Below, piece after piece: positions 50,101-61,037 of a stretch of 64,000 nt of DNA. This stretch comes from Norana najaformis (lineage: Eukaryota > Annelida > Clitellata > Crassiclitellata > Hormogastridae). The translations under genes and the position numbers were made by a program. The stretch is taken from NCBI GenBank assembly GCA_964023275.1, contig OZ029917.1, positions 28,472,005 to 28,536,004 of the forward strand. The letters are read 5' to 3'. The notes below the pieces were generated by a model. That model had not been told where the DNA came from, made no database searches, and saw only the letters and a list, made by a program, of their open reading frames with translations. Position 1 is the stretch's first letter. The number at the start of each line of letters is the position of its first letter.

Positions 50101-53100
50101 AGATGTTGCTATCTGTGCAGATAAGGCATCAATCTTGTTGTCAGTTATCACTGGGTCTGTTGATTTCAAACAGCTGGAGCCAATGCATGACCGGCCAGAG
50201 TAAGTTCCCTTCACTCAAAAGTGTACCAAGTATGAAAAAGTACCACATCTTTGAATTTCCCATTGATAACTTAGGTGTTATTGTCTGTAGAAAACATGAT
50301 CAGGCTTCCGACTTGTTTCCACTGACTAAGGTGATGCCAGTCTTCCATCTATCTTGTCTTCATTGGGCTTCTCTTGTCAGCATCAGTCCTGTTAGTTTAA
50401 CAAAATTCGCCAGTATGTGCCAGAAGACAAGCAGGATATACTCCGTCTGCAGCCAGAATCAATGATCAATGAATTTGATGTAGAAATCGTAATCGTAATC
50501 TCGAGATTTCTACAGCGCTCAACGAAAGCAAAGTCGCAGGAACCAGCTTATTCACAGGCGCTCAGTCAAAACAAAATCGATAGGCAAAAGGGTCAAGATC
50601 CAGGAGTCAGGCACTCAGACAGTCGGACGGCTACGGTGGATGCTGTTTGAAATTGAAGCGAGAAGAGAGATAAGAGGAAGAGGAAGAATCAGGATAAGAA
50701 TTCAGGAAAAGAAGCGTTTTCAGTCTTGAGTGAAAGACCTGCGCAGAAACTGAAAGAGGTGAAGTGTTGGTGAGTTCGTATGATTGACCAGACAACTGTC
50801 GCAATTCTGGCGGGAGTTTATTCCAAAGGGGTGGGGCAGCTATGGCTATGGAGCGATTTCCAAATTTTAAGGATGAGGTGACGGGAGGGCGAAGAAGTGT
50901 TAGGACAGATGAGGAGCGGGTTGAACGGAGTGGTTGGATAGCAAATAATTGACGAAGATAGGAGGGTTGGGAGGATTGAAGTGTGTTGTAGGTGAGGGAT
51001 AAGACTTTGTACTCTATTCGTTCTGGTATTTTAAGCCAGCGCAGTGATTTGAGAACAGGGGCGATGTGATGGTGTTTGGGGGTTTTGGTGACAGCACGTG
51101 CGAGAGCATTCTGGATAGCTTGTAGGCGATTTATCTGGGTTGTGTCAATATTGAGGAAAAGTGAATTGCAGTAGTCAAGTTTTGCATGGATTATGGATGT
51201 GGCAATGATAGATGCAGTTTTGAAGTCAACCATAGGACGGATTCTGCGAAGGTCGCGGATATGCATAAAGCAAGAGCGGGAAAGATGGGTGATATGATCA
51301 GAAAAAGTAAGGTTCTGGTCGAAAATAACACCTAAATTACGGACAGAGGAGTTAGTATTAAAGGTGTGGGTGGAGGCAGAGTCCAGGCTGAGGGAGATAG
51401 AGGGGTCAGGAATTTTCTTGAGCTGGTCACGTAGGCCTATAAGTATGAATTCAGTTTTAGATGGGTTCAGGCATAAGAGATTAGACGTCATCCAAGAGGA
51501 GATTTGTTTAACCACACAAAGAAGATGATCTGCAGATTCACTGAAACAATTTGGAGAGAAAGAGATGAATAGTTGGGTGTCATCAGCATAGAGGTGATGG
51601 TCAGCGGAGGATGCTTTAATGAGTGAACTGAGTGGGGTAGTGTAGAGGATAAACAGAAGAGGTCCAAGAACGGAGCCTTGTGGAACTCCACAAGTGAGAG
51701 GGCATGACTTAGAAGAGGCTTCCGAAGTTTTAACAGAGAAAGAGCGGGAGGAGAGATAAGACTGTATCCATAGGAGAGCAGTGTCAGCAAAACCAAACCA
51801 GGTTGAAAGTCGGTGGAGTAAGATATTGTGATCTATGGTGTCGAAGGCTGCAGAGATATCGAGGAGACAGAGGCAAGAAACCTGTTGATGAGAAATGGCA
51901 GAAACGAGCTTGTTGTAGAGAGATGTCAGCAGAGTTTCGGTTGAGTGGCATTTAGTAAAACCAGACTGGTGTGGGTTAATGAGTGAGTTAGAAGCTAAAT
52001 AGTTATTGATTCGAGAGAGGACAATCCGTTCAGTTAATTTGGAGATGAAAGTCAGGTTAGAAACAGGCCGGTAGTTAGAAAGGATTTCCTTGTCGAGAGA
52101 TGATTTCTTGAGAAGAGGGGTAACAAGAGAGTGTTTGAATAGGAGGGGGAAATTACCCGTAGATAAGGAGAGATTAACTATTTTGGTAATGATTGGGACA
52201 AGGACAGCTGCACAGTCTTTCAGTAAGGAGGTGGGTATGGGGTCAAGTTCGCACTGTTTGTTTGGAAGTGATTTTAACAGGTGTAATATTTCAGACTCTG
52301 AAGTGGGTTGAAAGACAGATAATGAGGATCGAGGTGGGGAGGGTGGGAAGTCATGAGTGGGGGAGGGAGCATCATCAGGTTGGTTATTAGTGGCTTTGGG
52401 GAGGAGAGATTGAAGAGAGAGACGGAGGGTACTAATTTTGTTCGAAAAGAGAGAACAGAACGAGTCGGCTATTGAAGAAGACGGAAGAGAATTTGGAAGT
52501 GGGCTAGATGAGTTCTGATGGAGGAGTTGGTTAATGGTTTTCCAGAGAAGGCGAGGGCTAGAGGATCGAGAACGAACTAGTGAGGAGTAAAATCTCTGTT
52601 TAGCTGCAGTAAGAAGGCGATGGTATTTATTTGTGGCAGATTTAAGGGCAGAGAGAAGTTGAGGATCCCTGGTGCGTTTGTAGGCACGCTCAAGGCGTTG
52701 CCGGAAAGATTTGAAGGCCTGGAGATAGGAACTGAACCAAGGTTTGTTAGAGTGAGAACGGGATTTGGTAATAATAGGAGCATGCTTGTCAAGGATAGTG
52801 GAAAGAGTGGTGTTATAGGAAGAGAGAAGGTCATTCAGGGAGGAGGGTGGATTTAAAACGAGGTCAGAACAGGAAATATCTTGTATGAAGGCTTCAATAT
52901 TTATTGAACTGATGCGACGAAAAGAATGAAAGACAGGATCAGGACGTGGTGTCGGAAGAATGTTAAGATATGTAAAGATGGGGTAATGATCAGATGGCGT
53001 GTCAAAAGAGAAAGATATATCAGGTGATAGAGTGGAGAATGATGATGTGATAATAAGGTCAAGTGTGTGATTGTGAATGTGAGTGGGGAATTTGACATGT

Positions 53101-56100
53101 TGAACCAGATTAGTTGAGGACAATAGGGTGAGGAATTCAGAAGCAAATATGTCAGAGGGGTTATCGACATGTATATTGAAGTCACCTGTAATCAGAAATT
53201 CATGAGGTGTAGTGGCGGCAGTAGAGAGGAGGGTGGTAAATTCTTTCAAGAAGACCGATGGAGGACTTGAATATGAAGAGGAGGATGGAGGGCGATATAC
53301 ATTAAAGATAGTCAGATTTGTGTGAGGAAGTTTAAGCATAACTGATGCACATTCAAAAGAGTGGAAACAGTAACCAGGTGAGTCTAAAACTGTGGCAGGT
53401 TCTCGGGTGAGGAAGGCAATACCACCGCCAGTTGGATTTTTATGAGAAAGGCTAGATGGTTTGCAGGGACGAGGTGTACTGTAAAGATGGTAGCCAGGAG
53501 GAATACAGTCTTCATATTGAGCAAGAGTGGTGTTTAAATTAAACCAGGTTTCAGATAAGGCAAATATGTCAGGCGGGTGAGAGGAGAGGGCTATATCACT
53601 GATTTCTTGGGAATGTGCAGGATGTAGTAATGATCGAATATTTAGCGTGCAAAGTAAGAAGCGGCTGTTGTCAGTATTTTGAGCATTGTCGAGGATGTTG
53701 GAGGAAGAAATTCTGGAAGGAGGAGGATAGGTAGGAGGTGAGGGAGGAGGACATGAATAAAAATCCAGTGGGCCAGGATTTGGGTGGATGTCCCCGGAAA
53801 GCAGGATTAGTATGTTGAAGATGGTATGGCGGGTGAGGTGCTGTGGTGGTCGCCTGAGAGATGAAGTTAGGAAGAACGATAAAGGAATAAAACACATACG
53901 TCCATACTGCATAGTCGTTGTGCCAAATTGGGCGCAGTAAGAATGTTTGGCTGTAGGAACAATGTAGGGCAAGCAGGTGTGGAAGGGTTGGCAACTAATA
54001 TGGAAGGCGATCATGAAACGTAGACCGAAAATAAGAAGAATGATTGAATTGTACATTATGTGATCTAAGATGACGTGGCAGTTTGATGAAGCTAAAATGG
54101 CGGAAGGTAAAGACGCAGGCGAACGAGTGCAAAAAGGACAAAAATTAGGCGAATCTTAAGTTGATTAAATGTTGAAACAAATAGGAACGAACTCACCAAA
54201 GACAGAGCATAAATCCGGTAAGAAAGAAAAATTAAAAAATTCAGAAAAGACGTCGAAAAGTTAGAAAATATAGAATTGAGAAATAAAGCGCAGACGCCGC
54301 GACGCTGGTTCCCTTCTCTGCTGCCAGCACAAGTAGCTAACTAGTCAGTATTTGCTGCAAGTTCCTGTCACACAGTCATGTTGTGTGGTCAGGACATGCT
54401 GTGCCTGTGATTTTCAGTGATTATGTGACAACCTGGTAGCTCACTGTGTGAAAAAGTTTTAAATTGTTACAGATGAAACTCTGCTTTCCATACAAGGACT
54501 TGTCATAAAACTCATGTACAAGGCTTAATGATACATACTTTCTGAGTCGTACTGTTTTAAATATCTGCAATTTTGTATGTTTATTTTCTTAGAAATGCAG
54601 TTTTTAGATAGCTATCTCTGGACTTTGTGTTTGATAAGTTTTTATAGGTATAATGAGATAAAATTTGGTACACCTGTCCCAATAAATAACATCAACGAAT
54701 CTCAAGGCATATTCAGTCTAGAAACCCAAGGTTTCAAACTTTTTCTACCAGCAGGTCACATATGTCAGATATCAGAAAATGTGTAGGGTAATTAATTTAA
54801 ATGAAACTGGACAGGCCAGTTGAAAGCAAGCAATGACCACTAAACTCACTTCATGTATTTAGATTATCCTGACCGTCATCATTATCAACAGTTCCTGATG
54901 TCAGTAATTTGGCAGTGATGAGTTACATTCACATACTACACTCTATGTAGTCAAATAATAAAAATTAAAAGTCTGCCCTTTCCAATAAGACTGTAGCAAG
55001 GGTGGTATAAAAGTGCATATGTGGAAGGCAAACATAACTGAGAAAATGTGTCAGAATAAAATTAATAAAGTAATTACTATAGACATACAATGTAACCTTT
55101 AAATGCCACATCAGTTTAACCATGGCATAAGGCACAGTTCTTGTTACAGATACGTCTATTTCTAATTTGCTAATTTGCTTACTGCCGTGGTCCACCAAAA
55201 ATGTTGACTTTATGAAGAATTCCATTCCACACCAAGTTTCCGCTGCTATTATCTTGGTTTTGGCTTACTTTAAAAACCAATCGTTTTTCAAAAGCCCTCT
55301 GAAGAAGATCAACAACTTTTGAACCTTCAAGACACATTGGAAAGAAAGCAGTAGTTGTCAAACCAGGATAGGCACGTCCAGGATTAGGAAGCTCTTCCTA
55401 AGTGGCAAATAAAATCAATCAATATATTTTAATAATTAAATACACAACAGTTTCTTGTACTGTTTAACCAAGTTAAAACACACAATTCCAAATCAGCTCA
55501 GCTCAGTACAGCTAAGTCTTTGTCAAATAATAAATTGCTCAATTTTGGTTGTTCCAAAATTGAGAGACTGTTTCAAAAAATAGAATTCATCTTATATGGA
55601 GCCAAAAGTTCAGGGTTTATATTGCTGTAAAATAATCTTATCTCTTGGCTCTTTTAGTTGGCTTACTGCTTACTGATCACTTAAGATCACTGATCTTGAA
55701 ATTGACAAAGTATGCATCTATATTTTGTCACATAGAGACTGATGATTAGTGCATTATGCAGTTTGTACCAACACCATAGAGGTTTATAGGCCAGACTAAA
55801 TCACAGCCTTTCATTATGCTGTATTATCTTATCTGATAAATTCAGTTACAGAAATGAAGTAAACGAAATTTTTGTCTCACCGACTGAATGCCTGGCGGAA
55901 AGGCATATGTGACAATGATTGTTCCACGTGAACTGTTTTCAAAGCCTGGCAGTCTGAAAGAGTTATCATAGGTCGTCAGCATAAGACCACTGTCTGGCTG
56001 AGAGATCTTTTGTTTGGATGACGACTCAACGGTGCCACAAACCGGACATTCACTCTCACCAAAGTAAAGACGTACACATGACAAACAGTAGTGATGATGA

Positions 56101-58487
56101 CACATTTCATGACGATTTGAAGAGGAACCACAGTCACCATGGCAGATGCTACAATCTCCATCTTTCTGCTCCCTTTCCAGTTGTACACCACTGCTGATAT
56201 TACTGTTGCTCATTTTCTCCAATATTCCATTGACTCTAGAGACAGGATTCAGATGTAAAACATTGAGAGTAGATTCTTCATCCAAATTATTGTCTGCTTT
56301 TTGTTGTCTGACAGCACTGGTGTCTTTCTGGACTACTTCCTGTGGTACTTCATGATCAGTACTTATGCATGGTTCTCTATAGAGACTTCCTGTCTCACTG
56401 GCGACTGGGACTGACTCAAATTCATCCTGAGGTGTTGCATACAAATTATCTCCTGCAGACCTGAATTTACCATCACCATAGTTAGGCTGTTCTTGTTGTA
56501 AATTGGCATCATCCACTCTTCCAGTGTAGTCTTCTTCACGGTAATCTTGATTTCCAAAGGCAGCTGGACCATAGTTTGGATTGCTGCCTTCTGAGATGTA
56601 ATGAGCTGCCTCTACGCCTTCATTGTATCCCACTGAGGTCATCCTGGATGTGTCATACCCCATGTTTCTGGCATCTGACACAAGATTCTGCATGAAAGCT
56701 GCAATTAACTGCTGACATTTCATTGCTTCCTGGTTGGGTCCAATGATGCAGATCTTGCTCCCTTTCAGGACAATAACTGACTCCAAATCACGGCATTGCT
56801 GTTGTAGCATTCCCTGCAGTTCTGGTGGAAGGTCTTCAGGTGACGCTGTGTCCAGCACTCCCAATACTATCTGCTGACGCAAATGTTCAATCAAACTGAC
56901 AAGAGCATCCTGCCCACAGTCGAGCATATCAACACTGTTTGACGCTAGAGTGACGTTCACAAAATCCAGCGTACCTGCTCCATCAGCTATGATCTGAAGG
57001 TTGTAGTCTTTGCGTAGGTCAATCAGTTGTTGTTTTCTCCGGCGGTCAATGAACAGCCACAGGAACTCCTCAACGGGGACTGGCAACTGACGATAGTGTT
57101 CAAATTGCTCTGGCGAATCACTATTCTCTGGTGTTTCTTCGTATGTGTTTCCAAGGTATGTGTTACCCACGACTTCTTGAACTGGTCTGTGTTCACCATC
57201 CTCTTCAAGTACACTAAAAGTGCTTTCCTCTTGTACTGGAGGAACATCGTAAATAAGGCCATAAGTCTTTAGCTTTTCCAAGCAGTTTTCAATCTCTACT
57301 GCTTTTCCAGTAATTGCAATTACCTCTGGTTCCACAGATACATATGATGGCAAACGATTGATAGCTTTAAGGAGTTTTGTGATCTTCTGGTGAACTGTAA
57401 GCTCAGGGCATGGAACTCGCAGAGTCTTTGTATCTGCTTCCTGACATCGTTCTATGATAGACTTTGTTTCATGCACAGAAGCTCGAACCTCAGCTTCATC
57501 TGACCCTGTAAACACAAGCCTTACCCGGTCAGCAGCTGACTCTCTACTCAAAGTAACTGGTTCAGGCATAACACATAAATTGGACTTAGCCTTAATTATC
57601 TTAACAGCTTCACTGTAGTCTGGATGTTTCTCCATGTAGCACCAGATTTTCTCATCTACTATCAGGGCATCATCCTCTAACTCAATAAACTCATTCTTTT
57701 CAGTTCCATAGAGTTCACTGTCAACTTCGTCCGGACTGAAACAGTTATGCAACTTCAGTGATGGTTTACCAGAGAATGCATCATCAGAGGTTTGCTTGGA
57801 AGCAGATCCCACCAGATGGTCATCTCTTTCATCTTGAATTTCATTCAACTGTTCATTGACAGGACAGTTGTTTTCTTTGGCATCACTTGACAGAGGCTTA
57901 GCTCCACTTACTCCAAATGTTTCTTCCAGCAACCCAAGAAGATGATCAACATCTTTCTCTTTTCCAGTCAGAATTACATTTTGCAGCTCAACAATAAATG
58001 TACATCCATTCTGAGTGTCATTTTCTTCAAGAAATGAAATGACCTTTGAGTACACCTCTTGATCCAGCTTTGGAAGTACAACTGTCCTCACTTCTTGTTT
58101 ACATTTTTCAAATATCCTTTCTATTTCAACTTTGGCCTTTATCACTGCATCCTGAGAAATACCCTTTATTGCCACTTTGTAAAATTCAAAACTACTATCA
58201 ACTATAATCACTTGATTTTCTGACTGAACCTTCTTCACATCATCAGCATATACTTGGGTCCTTATCATGTATTTCCAGGTTGGTTCATCCACCTTCAAGT
58301 CTATAACTGGTGACTCAGATTCACAGCCATTCCCCTGGCTTTTCTGTTTCTCTGCTCCAAGTTCAGCATTTGCCATAACCTCCTCACTCTGTTCACTCTC
58401 TATCTCACTTTCTGCTCCAATAATTTCCTTCTCAATATCACAGGCAACTGTATCTTCAGAGGGCAAGGTTCTCTGTTCCTCGTCCAT
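47086..58487 (-). CDS. Deltex family E3 ubiquitin ligase, DTX3L-like, three coding exons, 966 aa
   Basis: Joining 58487-55881, 55397-55183 and 47164-47086 (minus strand, GT..AG, phases 0 and 2) gives 966 residues. Residues ~1-68 are acidic. Three related blocks at ~69-192, 281-412 and 475-610 (WKYMIRTQVY, WCYMEKHPDY, FLWLFIDRRR starts; VILTGK, VIAITGK, ICIIGP-type loops) resemble the KH-like repeats of DTX3L. The RING is C3HC4: C779, C782, C796, H798, C801, C804, C814, C817. The deltex C-terminal domain runs ~829-966 (GTIIVTYAFPPGIQS, ELPNPGRAYPGLTTTAFFPM, LVWNGILHKVN, YGYPDPIYLHRV). Such proteins ubiquitinate targets and, with PARP9, act in DNA-damage and interferon responses in vertebrates; here the role is inferred. 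The last intron (~8 kb) holds two LINEs. No break is seen. Confidence 0.88.
47980..48960 (-). pseudogene. Degenerate non-LTR reverse transcriptase in the last DTX3L-like intron
   Basis: The minus-strand frame 48566-48958 reads MMDHISTFLLKLVDELLQFL, KDTCHLVKSIQS, then TGMDLDYINSYWAISSLMFI and SLVVEKVVVWQM, corresponding to DPIPT..LLK, NYRPISNL.F.SK..E+++. Further on, VYQYADDICLYL (~48195-48230) keeps YADD. Stops separate the parts. Upstream minus-strand sequence to about 50470 may be more of the same element, but I cannot assign it. Confidence 0.65.
48961..50470. other. Intronic stretch, possibly decayed LINE 5' part
   Basis: Contains minus-strand open frames at 48982-49419 and 49514-49738 without clear family motifs, and a 14-bp-arm hairpin at 49644-49674. 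Confidence 0.3.
49644..49674. repeat. Perfect short hairpin
   Basis: GTGAAATGAACAAA, loop GTG, TTTGTTCATTTCAC: 14-bp perfect arms with a 3-nt loop. Confidence 0.8.
50486..54330 (-). mobile_element. Apparently intact L2/CR1-type LINE (family A master-like copy)
   Basis: The 3' end is at 50486 with a GATTACGATTACGA-type repeat tail, the 3' UTR at 50486-50630, a single long ORF at 50631-54056, and a GC-rich 5' region to about 54330 (GACGCCGCGACGCTGG block). No target duplication was identified. At least ten truncated copies of its 3' end lie in this window. It sits in the last intron of the DTX3L-like gene, same strand as the gene. Confidence 0.85.
50631..54056 (-). CDS. LINE ORF: 2A-like motif, AP endonuclease and reverse transcriptase (1141 aa)
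   Basis: Encodes the replication enzyme of a target-primed non-LTR retrotransposon. Residues 1-80 include hydrophobic stretches, followed by LLSGDIHPNPGP (G88-P96), which resembles 2A ribosome-skipping motifs but has H where the canonical E (DxExNPGP) stands. The AP endonuclease follows: LNIRSLLH (~138), SETW with E169, GDFNIHVD (291-298) and SDHYPI with D356-H357. RT motifs are NYRPVSNLTFISKLTERIV (661-679), QSGFTKCHSTETLL, LDISAAFDTIDHN with D733, GVPQGSVLGPLLF (790-802), and YADD 823-826 with D825-D826. The C-terminus RNLGVIFDQ, FGNRSIAIAAPPLWNKLP and FHSRLKTLLF is typical of L2/CR1. There are no stops or frameshifts, so this copy could be recently active. The start could be a downstream Met. 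Confidence 0.9.
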   Translation of the reverse strand: MYNSIILLIFGLRFMIAFHISCQPFHTCLPYIVPTAKHSYCAQFGTTTMQYGRMCFIPLSFFLTSSLRRPPQHLTRHTIFNILILLSGDIHPNPGPLDFYSCPPPSPPTYPPPSRISSSNILDNAQNTDNSRFLLCTLNIRSLLHPAHSQEISDIALSSHPPDIFALSETWFNLNTTLAQYEDCIPPGYHLYSTPRPCKPSSLSHKNPTGGGIAFLTREPATVLDSPGYCFHSFECASVMLKLPHTNLTIFNVYRPPSSSSYSSPPSVFLKEFTTLLSTAATTPHEFLITGDFNIHVDNPSDIFASEFLTLLSSTNLVQHVKFPTHIHNHTLDLIITSSFSTLSPDISFSFDTPSDHYPIFTYLNILPTPRPDPVFHSFRRISSINIEAFIQDISCSDLVLNPPSSLNDLLSSYNTTLSTILDKHAPIITKSRSHSNKPWFSSYLQAFKSFRQRLERAYKRTRDPQLLSALKSATNKYHRLLTAAKQRFYSSLVRSRSSSPRLLWKTINQLLHQNSSSPLPNSLPSSSIADSFCSLFSNKISTLRLSLQSLLPKATNNQPDDAPSPTHDFPPSPPRSSLSVFQPTSESEILHLLKSLPNKQCELDPIPTSLLKDCAAVLVPIITKIVNLSLSTGNFPLLFKHSLVTPLLKKSSLDKEILSNYRPVSNLTFISKLTERIVLSRINNYLASNSLINPHQSGFTKCHSTETLLTSLYNKLVSAISHQQVSCLCLLDISAAFDTIDHNILLHRLSTWFGFADTALLWIQSYLSSRSFSVKTSEASSKSCPLTCGVPQGSVLGPLLFILYTTPLSSLIKASSADHHLYADDTQLFISFSPNCFSESADHLLCVVKQISSWMTSNLLCLNPSKTEFILIGLRDQLKKIPDPSISLSLDSASTHTFNTNSSVRNLGVIFDQNLTFSDHITHLSRSCFMHIRDLRRIRPMVDFKTASIIATSIIHAKLDYCNSLFLNIDTTQINRLQAIQNALARAVTKTPKHHHIAPVLKSLRWLKIPERIEYKVLSLTYNTLQSSQPSYLRQLFAIQPLRSTRSSSVLTLLRPPVTSSLKFGNRSIAIAAPPLWNKLPPELRQLSGQSYELTNTSPLSVSAQVFHSRLKTLLFLNSYPDSSSSSYLSSRFNFKQHPP
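54331..55182. other. Intron stretch upstream of the LINE, no element recognised
   Basis: Short shadow frames only; no recognisable element. Confidence 0.4.
55183..55397 (-). CDS. DTX3L-like exon 2 (middle of deltex C-terminal domain)
   Basis: The acceptor TTGCCACTTAG precedes GAAGAGCTTCC. The exon reads EELPNPGRAYPGLTTTAFFP, MCLEGSKVVDLLQRAFEKRL, VFKV and LVWNGILHKVNIFGGPR plus CA, then donor GTAAGC. HPNPGK..., LL..AF...L+F and WN.IHHKT are deltex landmarks. Ignoring the splice would give a stop right after GGPRQ. Confidence 0.9.
55881..58487 (-). CDS. DTX3L-like exon 1 (869 codons)
   Basis: Single large coding exon from ATG 58487 (MDEEQRTLPSEDTV) through the three KH-like blocks, a Tyr/Asn/Gly-rich linker (~615-690), the RING and the first strand of the deltex domain, ending GIQS with donor GTGAGA at 55880. 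The frame stays open 12 more codons into the intron, which are not family-like. A non-coding 5' exon may lie upstream. Confidence 0.9.
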
Positions 58488-59100
58488 TTTGTATTCAGAC
58501 TTTCAAATATTTATGAAAGTATCAGAAATAACAATTTGGTCAATGATTTAATAGCGTTAAAAAAATAACTTCTGCCAGATCTGAAAAAAGACAACACTAA
58601 AATTTAGAGGAACTCTTCGATTTTATGTTCAATTTTAGAGAAGTATGTTTGGAAGTGGTGCACAATAAATAAACAATTAGACAATACAGTGACTCCAGAA
58701 GTTTCATTTGCTTCATATCATTATACAGCAGGAAACACTTAACACAAAAACATTTAATAAGAAAAATTTATGGTTAACATAAAAAGGATGCTTAGTCCAT
58801 TTCAGCATCAATGATTTAAAATGTAGATTAGTTCATTTATCATGAAACTGATAGCATGAAAATATTGCTTAACTCAAAATATGTGTCAGCCCACAGAAAA
58901 AACGAAATATAAAACTCTGGATAACATGAAATGTTGATGCATTTACAAAATTTGGCTGTCCTAATCCAACAGGAACGGTTATAGGGCCTATATGTTTCAC
59001 TTTTGGGTCTAGGTTTGGAGGATGCTGGTGGTGGTTGAGATCTTCAGTGGTCAAAGTGTTGTCACATTTTTATGCTACATCACCTATAACTTCACCAGCT
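58488..59100. other. 5' flank of the DTX3L-like gene
   Basis: The promoter must lie here or further upstream. AT-rich; no TATA-like motif stands out as convincing. Confidence 0.35.
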
Positions 59101-59104
59101 CTCC

Positions 59105-59320
59105 ACATCAATGATGACCTTTGCACTAGTCTTCCGAATCAACTACTGCAAAAGCCTACTGGCAGGTCTGCTGTCCTGCCAACTTGCACGAATTCAATGT
59201 GTTAAACTCAGCTGCCCATCTCATTTACAACAAGATAGATACCATCTGACCATGTCATTGCCCTGCTGCGGGACAATCTTCACTGGTTGTGTGTACATCT
59301 CAGAACCTGTCCACTCTCTG
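59105..59320 (+). pseudogene. L2-like RT fragment
   Basis: Reads FRINYCKSLLAGLLSCQLAR and IQCVKLS, then (shifted) HLIYNKDRYH-like and LLRDNLHWL-like blocks. This corresponds to SRIDYCNSLLAGLP..L..LQ.VQNAAARL...T.+..H.TP+L..LHWL, the region downstream of the RT catalytic centre. Frameshifts; no other part of the element nearby. Confidence 0.65.
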
Positions 59321-60284
59321 AATAGGTTGATTGGTTCAATGGTGGTAATTCTTCATTTATGTGCAACCAAATACCATCCAAAAAACACAAAATCATTGGC
59401 TGAATAGAAGGAAAACTCTAAAATGCAGACTCGGTCACAGCAGAATCCTTAACATACAAGAGTTATCAAGCAAATAACTTGTATGATAAACAATCAGCCA
59501 TTAAACAAAAACCACCAATATGGCCACAGACACGCACAGATCTTCCAGTTACTCTTGCCCATCTGCCCATCTCTTTGTGGCACTCTCCTAACAGTCTGAT
59601 GGAGCTCTCTTTGCCTCAGGTTTTATCTTCCACGGGGCAGCATGTTACTTGTGGTGATTGGAATAATATGATAACATAACATTTATAACATAACATAATA
59701 TGAGGTCATTCCATGTCAACTCAACCAGTGGTCCCCACCTCATCATCTCAGGTTGAATAAGCTCTACATTTCTGCTGTTGCATAGTTCTCCAGAAAAAGA
59801 ACTGTATATGTATTTATGCGTAATCTAAAAGAATGATAATTCACAAACCTCTGAAGGAATGAATAATAGATAAAATTTTCCTTCTAAAAATTTAGTGATT
59901 TTGCAAATGGACTTGTGATAAGGATTTGCCTGGTCATCACGACTGAAACTAACCCTGGACAGCCAGACAGCTATAGTACATGTTTCACTATTGCTCAGAA
60001 CATGATTCAGGATGAACTCAGAGTAGACACTGTGTCAATGGGAAACAGCAAGCATAGCAAGCAAACTGTGTGCACACCAATATCCATTTATTCTGGGATA
60101 GGTCACCTCCATTATGTATTTCCCATTTTTCTTATCTGCTTCATGGTCAAACTGTAAGTCACGCTTTTCATACAAAATAATAGTTCCTGCTAAATCAAAC
60201 TACTTCTGTCCACCATTATTTTACTCGGGTAACATGCCCTTTATTCTGCTTATTCTACTTGCTCTCATTCTACATACCATGCCA
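59321..60284. other. Mostly unrecognised stretch; possible 2A-like LINE remnant at 59915-59960
   Basis: 59915-59968 reads IRICLVITTETNPGQPDS, which resembles the LLLL.GDTETNPGP start of some LINE ORFs with two changes. Nothing recognisable follows. The segment 59425-59540 weakly resembles 17270-17400 (GACTC.GTCA.A..., ACATACAAGA, AT.GGCC.CAGAC). Confidence 0.3.
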
Positions 60285-60455
60285 CTGTCACCAAGCAGTA
60301 TAATTTGGTACTGGCATAAGCTGGGAAGTAAATGGCAAGTCCTGCACTGGCCCTGTGTCCAGGACCATGGGATTCGTCCATTGCCGGCTCAAGGGCTTAA
60401 AAAAGGAAAAGAGTGCTTCCGCACATCTCATTTATGGGATATGGGTTATTTACTT
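60285..60455 (+). repeat. SINE-like repeat
   Basis: TGTCACCAAGCAGTATAATT, GCTGGGAAGTAAATGGCAAG, GTCCAGGACCATGGGATTCG and TCCATTGCCGGCTCAAGGG. It joins the body seen at 6515-6590 to the 3' block seen at 285-400, showing that these are parts of one element. Confidence 0.6.
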
Positions 60456-60701
60456 AATTAAAACTTAATGACACTGACATACATGCTTGCAAAGTTGTTA
60501 CATGTTTCGCTATTAATGGTTACATTTTAAAATAACTAGCAAATATCTTTCGCCACTGCCCTTTCTTGTAAAAGCAAAACTACCAATTCCGCAAAATGAA
60601 AAGGCCACGAATGAAATACATCCAGAGTCTTCAAACACGAATAAATTAGCAGTTGAAAGGAGTCACACTGATACACAACATTAATTTACGTGACGACGTT
60701 T

Positions 60702-60776
60702 CGTAATCGTAATCCCGAAATTTCTACAGCGCCCAACGAAAGCCACATCGCGGGGACCAGCTTATTCACAGGCGTT
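60702..60776 (-). repeat. LINE family A 3' end
   Basis: CGTAATCGTAATCCCGAAAT, CAGCGCCCAACGAAAGCCAC and GGACCAGCTTATTCACAGGC; only 75 bp long. Confidence 0.85.
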
Positions 60777-61037
60777 TTGTTTTCATAGAATTTCGAGCCT
60801 TTAACAGAAAATGTGTTCACAGACCCTGTATGCGGAGAATTTCGCTACCGAAGTTATAGTATTCTCTTGGTCGCCTAATAGCTGTTTGAAAGTCCATTTT
60901 CGTTTTCAGCAGTGAACATTCAAAGGTCTCATACGACTTACATCAACGCAGAATACACCGGAAAACAAAACAAACCATAAGCGATGCCTCTGTTTGTTTA
61001 TTCACCAAACAAATCTCCTCGAATTACTTAATTCCGC

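Noticed and set aside
54965..55225. 86-codon minus-strand frame MEFFIKSTFLVDHG...
   Set aside because: Out-of-frame shadow overlapping DTX3L-like exon 2.
55842..55880. 881-residue end of the deltex frame (VRQKFRLLHFCN)
   Set aside because: This reads into the intron past a GTGAGA donor; the deltex domain continues in the exons at 55397 and 47164.
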